Shown one piece after another: positions 25,788 through 32,725 of a stretch of DNA of 64,000 nt (position 1 is the first letter of the stretch; the number at the start of each line of letters is the position of its first letter). Position numbers and translations under genes: made by a program. The stretch covers positions 186,001-250,000 of the forward strand of contig NZ_JAHXPQ010000001.1 in NCBI RefSeq assembly GCF_019391655.1, read 5' to 3'. This stretch comes from Mucilaginibacter rivuli (GTDB taxonomy: Bacteria > Bacteroidota > Bacteroidia > Sphingobacteriales > Sphingobacteriaceae). Below the pieces are notes generated by a model. That model saw nothing but the letters and a program-made list of their open reading frames with translations, was not told the DNA's origin and searched no databases.

Positions 25788-26216
25788 ATGTCGTCAACCC
25801 AAAAACTTTCATTACATCAACAACTTGATAAGGTTCTATTTTCATTTAAAATAGAAGAAAGAAATCAGAAAATGAATATTAGTTACGTGAATGATATTCT
25901 TATGAAAAATGGTGTTGATATAGAAGTTGTTACGTTTAGGGAGATTTTAAGGAAAATCCATAAAGACGGATATATTGAGGTGCATACAGATAATGATGTG
26001 CTACCCAATTACTACTTAACTATTGAAGGGTCAATATTTCAAGGGACTGGCGGGTATGAAAAACAGCTTAATACTGAGCAAACATCAAATAAGAGGCGTA
26101 ACGTTCGGGAATTTGCTTTGACATGGGGGACAGTACTTGCTGGATTAGCAGCATCGGCTCTTTTGGTGTGGCAAATCTATTCTTACTTTCACCCATCGCA
26201 AATACCCTTAAAATAA
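25788..26216 (+). CDS. Transposon cargo: tail-anchored protein, unknown
   Basis: A 142-residue protein. Residues 1 to about 85 are soluble and could form a winged-helix (NISYVNDILMKNG, then FREILRKIHKDGYIEV). Residues of about 111-132 are a single C-terminal transmembrane helix (WGTVLAGLAASALLVWQIYS), a tail-anchored arrangement. It ends 27 bp before the right end of the element and points out toward the downstream operon. No family recognised. Confidence 0.65.
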   Translation: MSSTQKLSLHQQLDKVLFSFKIEERNQKMNISYVNDILMKNGVDIEVVTFREILRKIHKDGYIEVHTDNDVLPNYYLTIEGSIFQGTGGYEKQLNTEQTSNKRRNVREFALTWGTVLAGLAASALLVWQIYSYFHPSQIPLK

Positions 26217-26219
26217 ACC

Positions 26220-26243
26220 TGTCCCAACTGATATATAGTTACC
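26220..26243 (-). repeat. Right terminal inverted repeat of the IS1595 transposon
   Basis: 24 bp, exact reverse complement of 22256-22279, ending GTTACC. It is followed by the second copy of the target duplication AATTTGTT at 26244-26251. Confidence 0.93.
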
Positions 26244-26251
26244 AATTTGTT

Positions 26252-26280
26252 TTACATTTGGTAAAACAAATTTTACTTAT
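26252..26280 (+). promoter_or_regulatory. Right part of the split promoter and intact second operator
   Basis: TACATTTG at 26253-26260 is a -7 box for the gene starting at 26283. Right after it lies a 16-bp palindrome GTAAAACAAATTTTAC (26261-26276). Before insertion a sister palindrome GTAAAATTTGTTTTAC lay 21 bp upstream, centre to centre. The present -33 position is inside the transposon end and shows no TTG. Confidence 0.65.
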
Positions 26281-26282
26281 TT

Positions 26283-26708
26283 ATGAAACCTCAATTCCTA
26301 TTCCCTACCTGGACGCGCTGGCTGGGGCTCGCGCTGTTCCTGGTTCACTTACCGGTAATGCATATCTGGGATATTTACCACCTGCATTCTTATGATGATG
26401 GCAATCTGTTTAACCTGCCGTACTTGTTCTTTATCGCCACGGTGGTACTCATGGTGCTGGGCTTGTTCCTCATCGCTTTTTCGCGCGAGAAGATCGAGGA
26501 TGAGCAGATCTATCAAATCCGTTTATCATCATTGCGCTGGGCTATTTTTGCTAATTATTTGGTGCTCATTATCTGCCTTATCTTTACCAATAGCAAAGCC
26601 GATTATAAAGACATGCTTCGCCTTAATTTATGGGTGCCGCTCATGTTGTTTATCATTATCTTCCGCTGGAAAATGTTCAGGCTTAACCGCTCATTAAAGG
26701 AGGAATAA
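26283..26708 (+). CDS. Four-span membrane protein, unknown
   Basis: A 141-residue integral membrane protein with four predicted helices (about 12-30, 44-65, 85-103, 114-130) and charged loops. No catalytic motif. It sits 4 bp before a small XRE-type regulator. Such membrane protein/XRE pairs (the regulator often called YozG-like) are common in Gram-positives and Bacteroidota and are of unknown function. Its original promoter was split by the IS1595 insertion just upstream. Confidence 0.75.
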   Translation: MKPQFLFPTWTRWLGLALFLVHLPVMHIWDIYHLHSYDDGNLFNLPYLFFIATVVLMVLGLFLIAFSREKIEDEQIYQIRLSSLRWAIFANYLVLIICLIFTNSKADYKDMLRLNLWVPLMLFIIIFRWKMFRLNRSLKEE

Positions 26709-26712
26709 CATT

Positions 26713-26913
26713 ATGAAAAATACCATCCGCGTTGAGCGCGCCATAAAAAATATTACCCAGGCCGAGCTTGCCGATCTCATCAGCGTATCGCGCCAAACCA
26801 TTAATACCATCGAGAGTAATAAATACGTACCCTCAACCGTACTGGCACTAAAAATTGCCCGTGTTTTTGAAAAACCTGTCGAGCAAATATTTACATTAGA
26901 GGATACAGATTAA
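26713..26913 (+). CDS. Small XRE-family transcriptional regulator
   Basis: A 66-residue protein that is almost entirely a Cro/CI helix-turn-helix domain (ITQAELADLISVSRQTINTI, residues 14-33; then KIARVFEKPVEQIF). This minimal form is YozG/YjzC-like. It is cotranscribed with the membrane protein 4 bp upstream and probably controls the same operon; the tandem GTAAAA-N4-TTTTAC sites upstream are candidate operators. Confidence 0.9.
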   Translation: MKNTIRVERAIKNITQAELADLISVSRQTINTIESNKYVPSTVLALKIARVFEKPVEQIFTLEDTD

Positions 26914-26926
26914 AAAGCATCACCTA

Positions 26927-27316
26927 ATGAAAACTAAAACAGCATTCGCACCTATGCTTGCCATCGGCAAAAACATTCATGAGGCAGGTTTTTACACCAG
27001 GGCATTTGGCGCGGTTGAAGACTGGTGTATCCGTAATGATGACGGCAGTATTCACGTGGCGCAGTTTAATATAGACGGCGCCACATTTCATATCCACGAA
27101 GTAATGCCCAACTCAGGCGATATTTTGCCTGCTGACCATAACAGTGTTACTATAGTTATTGGTTTGATGACTGATGATGTACATGCCCTGTTTAACCAAG
27201 CCGTAGCAGCGGGTGCAACCATAATTACCCCGGTAACCGATCACGACTACGGCTGGCGCCAGGGCGAGCTTGAGGACGTTTTTGGCCACCGATGGGTGAT
27301 ACAGAAGGTAATGTAG
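26927..27316 (+). CDS. VOC-superfamily (PhnB/glyoxalase-like) protein
   Basis: A 129-residue protein made of two beta-alpha-beta-beta-beta modules of the vicinal oxygen chelate fold. ARAFGAVEDW-type start and the end GELEDVFGHRWVIQKV are typical of PhnB-like members. Possible metal ligands are His in ATFHIHEV and the late HRW. Substrate unknown. It lies 13 bp after the XRE gene and is probably in the same transcript. Confidence 0.85.
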   Translation: MKTKTAFAPMLAIGKNIHEAGFYTRAFGAVEDWCIRNDDGSIHVAQFNIDGATFHIHEVMPNSGDILPADHNSVTIVIGLMTDDVHALFNQAVAAGATIITPVTDHDYGWRQGELEDVFGHRWVIQKVM

Positions 27317-27388
27317 CGGCATCAAGGCGATAAGTAAATTAAATTCGTCTTGCTTCCTGATTCTCGATTCTTGATTCTATCTTTGAAA

Positions 27389-28072
27389 ATGCGTTTTGAT
27401 ATCATCTCTGTACTTCCCGGTTTGTTGGAAAGCCCCTTTGCCCACTCTATTTTACAACGTGCGCAAAAAAAGGGCGTTGCCGAAATTGTAGTACATAACC
27501 TGCGCGATTACAGCACCCAAAAGCAAAAAAGTGTTGATGATTATCCTTACGGTGGTGGCAGTGGCATGGTAATGACCATCGAACCTTTTGCCCGCTGCAT
27601 TGAGAAGTTGAAAAGTGAACGTGATTATGATGAGATCATCTTCATGTCGCCTGATGGGGAAACGCTGAACCAGAAGATCGCCAACCAACTTTCCATCAAA
27701 GGCAATATCATCATCTTGTGCGGCCATTATAAAGGCATCGACCAGCGCATCCGCGATATCTTTGTAACACGGGAGATCTCCATTGGGGATTATGTACTCT
27801 CAGGCGGCGAACTGCCCGCAGCGGTGCTTGTAGATGCCGTGGTGCGATTGATACCCGGCGTATTGAATGATGAAACTTCCGCTTTATCCGATTCTTTCCA
27901 GGATGATATGCTGGATGCCCCTGTGTACACCCGCCCGGCAGATTGGAACGGCCATAAAGTGCCCGATATCCTGCTCAGCGGCAACACGCCCGAAATTGAA
28001 AAATGGCGCTTTGACCAAGCCCTCGAACGCACTAAAACCCGCCGCCCCGATCTGTTGAAAGACAATGACTGA
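27389..28072 (+). CDS. trmD: tRNA (guanine-N1-)-methyltransferase
   Basis: A 227-residue SPOUT enzyme that methylates G37 of tRNAs to prevent frameshifting. Knot-forming motifs are clear: [10 protein letters not shown] (residues 50-59), [12 protein letters not shown], and [12 protein letters not shown]. The start is ATG 27389 ([10 protein letters not shown]), not the longer in-frame ATG at 27350, because the fold begins exactly there. It is separated from rimM by the SMR-like gene, the transposon and the XRE operon. The next gene overlaps its end by 8 bp. Confidence 0.96.
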   Translation: MRFDIISVLPGLLESPFAHSILQRAQKKGVAEIVVHNLRDYSTQKQKSVDDYPYGGGSGMVMTIEPFARCIEKLKSERDYDEIIFMSPDGETLNQKIANQLSIKGNIIILCGHYKGIDQRIRDIFVTREISIGDYVLSGGELPAAVLVDAVVRLIPGVLNDETSALSDSFQDDMLDAPVYTRPADWNGHKVPDILLSGNTPEIEKWRFDQALERTKTRRPDLLKDND

Positions 28073-28526
28073 TGATCTTACAGAAGCATTAAACCTGTTG
28101 CACAACCTGCTCACACCGGTTTCAAAAAACTGGATGATCATAGGCTCGGCAAGTTTATATTTACACGGCTTGCCTGTTAAGCCGCACGATGTTGATATTT
28201 TATGTAGCACGGAAACAGCAAGGGCATTCGAAGAGCTGTTATCTGCCTATCGTATCAAAACTAAAATAACCGCGGGTAAAGATAAATTCACATCGCAGTT
28301 TAGCCAGTATATAATAAACAATACACCTGTTGAGGTAATGGGCGACTTGCTGGTGAATACCCAAGCAGGTTGGATAAACCTTTGGGAAATGATCGGTGTG
28401 CTCCAACAAATAGAACTGGCTGACAAAACTTTTTTGATCCCCAACATTGCTGACCAGCTAAAAATATATACCCTGTTTGGCAGGGATAAAGATCAGGCTG
28501 TTTTAACCATGTTAAATCGGGGATAA
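28065..28526 (+). CDS. Nucleotidyltransferase-fold protein
   Basis: A 153-residue protein with the minimal nucleotidyltransferase signature: GSASLYLHG (residues 26-34), then HDVDILC with the two metal-binding aspartates. The C terminus ([20 protein letters not shown]) fits families that act on small molecules or as antitoxins. It starts 8 bp inside trmD, which implies translational coupling. The substrate cannot be told. A hairpin follows it. Confidence 0.75.
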   Translation: MTDDLTEALNLLHNLLTPVSKNWMIIGSASLYLHGLPVKPHDVDILCSTETARAFEELLSAYRIKTKITAGKDKFTSQFSQYIINNTPVEVMGDLLVNTQAGWINLWEMIGVLQQIELADKTFLIPNIADQLKIYTLFGRDKDQAVLTMLNRG

Positions 28527-28527
28527 C

Positions 28528-28556
28528 AAAAAAACCTCCCTGTTTGCACAGGAAGG
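28528..28556 (-). terminator. Terminator of rplS
   Basis: The stem CCTCCCTGT / ACAGGAAGG (one mismatch) has a run of seven A on the plus strand before it, giving a U tail on the minus-strand transcript. It lies between the convergent rplS and nucleotidyltransferase genes. Confidence 0.75.
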
Positions 28557-28584
28557 CTAATTGAATATTTCTTCTAAAAAGAGA

Positions 28585-28932
28585 TTAAACCCTTTTTGAT
28601 TTGATACGTGCTGCTTTACCGGTAAGTTCGCGCAGGTAATATAATTTAGCACGACGAACTTTACCTTGGTTGTTCAACTCGATTTTATCGATGTTTGGAG
28701 AGTTGTAAGGGAATATACGCTCAACACCAATACCGTTAGATACTTTACGTACGGTAAAAGTTTCGGTGCTGCCGGCGCTGTTACGTTGAATAACAACTCC
28801 TTGGTAAACCTGGATACGTTCCTTGTTACCTTCTCTGATTTTATAGTGTACACTGATAGTATCGCCTGCTTTGAAAGTAGGATACTGCTTTTTTTCTACT
28901 GATTGTTCTTCAACAAATTTTACTAAATCCAT
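28585..28932 (-). CDS. rplS: 50S ribosomal protein L19
   Basis: A 115-residue L19 at the 30S-50S interface. The family signature is [20 protein letters not shown] (20-39), [12 protein letters not shown] and the basic tail [20 protein letters not shown]. Normal length. It faces trmD from the opposite strand, whereas in most bacteria it follows trmD in the same operon. Confidence 0.97.
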   Translation of the reverse strand: MDLVKFVEEQSVEKKQYPTFKAGDTISVHYKIREGNKERIQVYQGVVIQRNSAGSTETFTVRKVSNGIGVERIFPYNSPNIDKIELNNQGKVRRAKLYYLRELTGKAARIKSKRV

Positions 28933-29146
28933 GATTTTTAGCGCTTAAAGCCGATTTTTAACCCGTAAAAATCGGATTGCAATTATAGGGAAATAATTTG
29001 ATTTAAAAAAACAGAATTTAAAATTTTCAACAATTAGTACGATCTTAACAAAAACAGTATCAGGTAGCAAGTATCATGTAGCAGGATTCAGGCGGGGTAA
29101 TCACCTTGTTTTTTGAATTTTGACTTTTAATTTTTGAATTATCAAA

Positions 29147-29896
29147 TCAGCTATTCATCACCGCCCCGCCATTAATATCAAAGGTTTGCCCTGTTATTAT
29201 TTTCTGGCTAAGCAGATAGGCTACCAGGTCGGCAATTTCTTCGGGCTGGCTCATGCGGCGCAAGGGTACGCTTTGCATTGCCATATCATAAAACTCATCT
29301 TTAGTAATTCCTATCCCATCGGCAATACCCTGCAAACCTTCCTGACTCATTTCGGTATCCACCCAGCCCGGGCAAATGGCATTCACCAATATCTTCTCAG
29401 TCGCGTACTGTACCGCCCAGCTCCGCATCAAACCCAGCAACCCCGCTTTCGAAGCACAATAAGCTGAATAATTAGCCACGCCCAAACGCGCCAATACCGA
29501 TGAGGTGATGAGTACATGTGTTTCAGTCTGCTGGTCTTTCAAATTAGGTAAAAAGGTATTCACAAAATTATAGGTCCCGGTAAGATTGGTACTGATAATA
29601 TCATCCCAGCGGTCGTTAACACCCCATTGGTTCTCGCCACCAATACCCGAGTTAGCTATCAGTCCACTGATCTTTATATCACCCAAGGTCTTTGCTGCTT
29701 GCGCAAGGCTGTGTATACTTTTAATATCAGCCACCAAAATTTGGTGTCCCCCACCCTTTAATGTTGCCAAAGTTTGTTGCAGGCTGGCTTCATTGCGCCC
29801 CAGTAAAACACATTGGTTTTGTTCCGATAGTTTTTGCGCGATTGCCCTGCCAATACCGCTACCCGCCCCGCTGATGATATATGTTTTAAATGCCAT
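29147..29896 (-). CDS. SDR-family NAD(P)-dependent oxidoreductase
   Basis: A 249-residue classical short-chain dehydrogenase. The cofactor motif SGAGSGIGRAIA (residues 9-20), NSGIGG, catalytic Ser in ITSSVLA and YSAYCASKAG (Tyr and Lys) are all present. The substrate is undetermined. It starts 39 bp after the DNA ligase gene on the same strand and may be read with the exonuclease-ligase pair, but shows no link to DNA repair. Confidence 0.9.
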   Translation of the reverse strand: MAFKTYIISGAGSGIGRAIAQKLSEQNQCVLLGRNEASLQQTLATLKGGGHQILVADIKSIHSLAQAAKTLGDIKISGLIANSGIGGENQWGVNDRWDDIISTNLTGTYNFVNTFLPNLKDQQTETHVLITSSVLARLGVANYSAYCASKAGLLGLMRSWAVQYATEKILVNAICPGWVDTEMSQEGLQGIADGIGITKDEFYDMAMQSVPLRRMSQPEEIADLVAYLLSQKIITGQTFDINGGAVMNS

Positions 29897-29935
29897 GCGC
29901 CTAAGTTAATACTTTTATTATTTCGGGAACATATC

Positions 29936-31546
29936 CTACAACATCCCCCTCAAAGTCTCGATCGTATCCGCCTCTTCCATCGGCTTATCCATCCGCCATC
30001 TTAATATCCGCGGAAAGCGCAACGCGATACCCGATTTATGCCTTGTCGACCGGTTTATCCCTTCAAAACCGATCTCAAAAACCAATTGTGGCTTCACGGT
30101 ACGTACCGGTCCGAACTTTTCCAGCGTGTTGCGCTTTACAAAATTATCTACCTTGCGTATTTCTTCATCGGTAAGGCCCGAGTAGGCTTTAGCAAAAGGC
30201 ACCAGCTTATCGCCATCCCAAACGGCAAAGGTATAATCGGTGTACAGGTCGGCACGACGGCCATGGCCTTTTTGGGCATATATCATTACCGCGTCTACCG
30301 ATAAGGGATCAATCTTCCATTTCCACCAGTCGCCGCGGCGGCGGCCTACCTGGTAATGCGCGCTTTTACGTTTTAGCATAATGCCTTCGGCTATCATACT
30401 GCGCGATCGTGTGCGTATCTCCGCCAGTTCATCCCAATCGCTAAAATTGATCAGTTCCGATATGCGGAATATTTCGGGTTCATCCGTTTCCTGTTGCAAT
30501 TGCTCCAAAATAGCACGGCGCTCCACCTGTGTTTTATTGCGGATATCTTCGCCGCCATACTCTAAACAATCATAAGCTATAACCGCCACCGGGCCTTCTT
30601 CTAATATTTTTTTGCTGAGATTTTTGCGGCCTATCCTTGTTTGCAAAACATTAAAGGGGAGGGGCTGCCCGTTCTGAAAACTCAGTATCTCCCCGTCCAA
30701 TACGGTACCATCGGGTAGGGCATTTAAAAAGGGGTGCAACTCCGGGAACTTCTCGGTAGCGAGGTCTTCGCCACGGCTCCATATAAATATCTTGCCGTCG
30801 CGCTTGATCATTTGCGCACGTATGCCATCCCATTTCCATTCGGCCTGCCATTCTGCGGCATCACCCAGGCTGCCGTGCAGCTCTTCAGGCGACTTCTGTT
30901 TTTCCGATGTCTCCTGTATCGGGTAAGCCAAAAAGAAAGGGTAGGGCCGAGATATATCATCCGAGGCACCCTGTTCGGCAATCAACTGGTCAAAGGTGTA
31001 ATCTTCCGGCATCCAGTTACCCATAATGCGGTGGGTAAGCGTAGCGGCATCAAGTTTGGATATATCTGCCAAAGCTTTGATCACCAGGTTTTGCGATACC
31101 CCAACACGGAAGCCACCGGTTAGCACCTTGTTAAACACAAACTTTTCCTGACTGTCCTGCATCCCCCATGATTCGATCAGCCATTGTTTTTTTTCTTCTT
31201 CGGTGCGTGCCCCTACGGTATTAATTTCGGCTATCCATTCCGTCAAGGTTTTGCTGTTGCTGATGGTATTCTGAGGCAACAATAGCGATATGGTCTCTGC
31301 CAGATCACCTACTACCTGGTAACTCTCTTCGAACAACCAAACCGGGATATGTGATAGTTCCATGGCCCAGGTGCGTATCAGTGTGGAGTTGATGGGTCGC
31401 TTCGGCTTACGACCGGTAAACAAGGCCAGCATGTGCATCTTATCTGTATCGGGTACCGATAAAAAGTAATCCTTTAATACCCTGACCTTTTCATTGGTCT
31501 TATTAGTTTCATCAAGCGATAGAAACAACTGCGCGAAGGCCCTCAT
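29936..31546 (-). CDS. ATP-dependent DNA ligase
   Basis: A 536-residue ligase. The N-terminal DNA-binding domain (1 to about 200) is followed by the adenylation site EWKWDGIRAQ (Lys238), LDGEIL, and the motif V region KWKIDPLSVDAVM. The OB-fold domain ends the protein (GFEGINRSTRHKSGIALRFP). This type is found in bacteria besides LigA and works with the exonuclease beside it in DNA repair. It overlaps the exonuclease gene by 4 bp, so the two are translated together. Confidence 0.95.
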   Translation of the reverse strand: MRAFAQLFLSLDETNKTNEKVRVLKDYFLSVPDTDKMHMLALFTGRKPKRPINSTLIRTWAMELSHIPVWLFEESYQVVGDLAETISLLLPQNTISNSKTLTEWIAEINTVGARTEEEKKQWLIESWGMQDSQEKFVFNKVLTGGFRVGVSQNLVIKALADISKLDAATLTHRIMGNWMPEDYTFDQLIAEQGASDDISRPYPFFLAYPIQETSEKQKSPEELHGSLGDAAEWQAEWKWDGIRAQMIKRDGKIFIWSRGEDLATEKFPELHPFLNALPDGTVLDGEILSFQNGQPLPFNVLQTRIGRKNLSKKILEEGPVAVIAYDCLEYGGEDIRNKTQVERRAILEQLQQETDEPEIFRISELINFSDWDELAEIRTRSRSMIAEGIMLKRKSAHYQVGRRRGDWWKWKIDPLSVDAVMIYAQKGHGRRADLYTDYTFAVWDGDKLVPFAKAYSGLTDEEIRKVDNFVKRNTLEKFGPVRTVKPQLVFEIGFEGINRSTRHKSGIALRFPRILRWRMDKPMEEADTIETLRGML

Positions 31547-32649
31547 ATTAAACCCTCCTCTTTCGCTTCGCCAATATCTGCAGCTGTGGATAGGTCGCTT
31601 ATTTTCACTTCGCTGCTATCATCTCCAACCGGGTCGGCTTTGGGTTCTTCTTCATTTTCATCGCCACCATATAAAGTATGCACCTCGTGCGCGTCAAAGC
31701 CGATCTCACTTAAATACCTCGAAAAGCTGGCTGTATAACCATGTGTCAGGTATACCTTCTCACAACCTGTAGCATCGATCGCGCTGATCAGTCCATCCCA
31801 GTCGGCATGGTCCGATAGTACAAAACCCCTGTCGGCTGCGCGGCGTTTCTTGGCGCCGCGTATACTCATCCAACCCGAACAATATCCAAAATCGTATGGG
31901 CCGAAACGCCTCATCCATGGCGTACCAACTGATGATGGCGGCGCGATGATAATACCTTTTCGCACTTCCTCTTTCGTGGTAAGTGGCGTTATCCTTTCGG
32001 TAGGGTTCAGGATGATACCATTACGCCTTAGTGCCTCGTTGGTGTTTTCAATAACGCCATGGGTATATACTTTCCCGATAGAAAGATCGAGGTTTTGCAG
32101 AACGCGCTGCGCCTTGCCCAGGCTGTAGCCCACAATAACTGTAGCTACATTATTCTCCGCGTTTTGCCGCCACCAGGTATTGATCTCGTTAAAGGTATCC
32201 GTTTGCGCTTTCCATTTATAAACCGGCATCCCAAAAGTACATTCCGATATAAAGTGGTGGCAGCGCACCGGCTCGAAAGGTGTAGATATGCCGTCATCTT
32301 CCACCTTATAATCGCCGCTCACCACCCAAACTTCGCCTTTATAACTCAGCCGCACCTGTGCCGAGCCAATCACATGCCCCGCCGGGAATAAGCTGATCTC
32401 CACGCCGTTCTTCATCACGGTTTCGCCATACTCCACGGTTTGCAGTTGTATGTCCGCTCCCAAACGGTACCGCAATACTTGCTCGGAGTAATGGTGAGCT
32501 AAATATCGTTTGTTACCCATACGGGCATGGTCAGAGTGGGCATGTGTGATCACCGCGTCATCAACCGGCAACCAGGGGTCTATATAAAATAAACCCTGAG
32601 CGCAATATATCCCACGATCAGTAAATTCAAGCAGCGGTTTTTTAGCCAT
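31543..32649 (-). CDS. Ligase-associated DNA exonuclease (beta-CASP/MBL fold)
   Basis: A 368-residue metallo-beta-lactamase-fold nuclease. The metal motif is THAHSDHARMG (near residues 34-44), followed by FPAGHVIGSAQV and, in the beta-CASP part, FVLSDHADWDGL. Members of this group are found next to ATP-dependent ligases and the helicase Lhr. Here it is first in the exonuclease-ligase pair. The last 45 residues are an acidic tail. No lhr is present in the window. Confidence 0.93.
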   Translation of the reverse strand: MAKKPLLEFTDRGIYCAQGLFYIDPWLPVDDAVITHAHSDHARMGNKRYLAHHYSEQVLRYRLGADIQLQTVEYGETVMKNGVEISLFPAGHVIGSAQVRLSYKGEVWVVSGDYKVEDDGISTPFEPVRCHHFISECTFGMPVYKWKAQTDTFNEINTWWRQNAENNVATVIVGYSLGKAQRVLQNLDLSIGKVYTHGVIENTNEALRRNGIILNPTERITPLTTKEEVRKGIIIAPPSSVGTPWMRRFGPYDFGYCSGWMSIRGAKKRRAADRGFVLSDHADWDGLISAIDATGCEKVYLTHGYTASFSRYLSEIGFDAHEVHTLYGGDENEEEPKADPVGDDSSEVKISDLSTAADIGEAKEEGLI

Positions 32650-32651
32650 AA

Positions 32652-32682
32652 AAAAAAAGGCTTAGTGATATACTAAGCCTTT
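32652..32682 (-). terminator. Terminator of the C-terminal processing protease gene
   Basis: The perfect stem AAAGGCTTAG / CTAAGCCTTT with a 7-base loop. On the minus strand it is followed by a run of eight T, and lies 44 bp after the protease stop. It is immediately upstream of the exonuclease start. Confidence 0.85.
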
Positions 32683-32725
32683 GGATAACATGGTTTTGTT
32701 ATCAATGTTTTGATGGGATATCTTA

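Larger units (their letters stand above)
22256..26243. mobile_element. Complete IS1595-family transposon with cargo genes
   Basis: A 3,988-bp element bounded by perfect 24-bp terminal inverted repeats (starting GGTAACTATATATCAG) at 22256-22279 and 26220-26243, and by 8-bp direct repeats AATTTGTT. It holds a DDE transposase and seven other ORFs on both strands, packed to within 30 bp of the left end and 27 bp of the right end. The cargo includes a Panacea-type toxin-antitoxin pair. All boundaries are intact and the transposase has its full catalytic triad, so the insertion looks recent and the element potentially active. Confidence 0.93.

Noticed and set aside
29054..29092. Near-repeat of AGTATCAGGTAGCA and AGTATCATGTAGCA upstream of rplS
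   Set aside because: Two short similar words without inverted ends or a second locus in the window; too little to name as an element.
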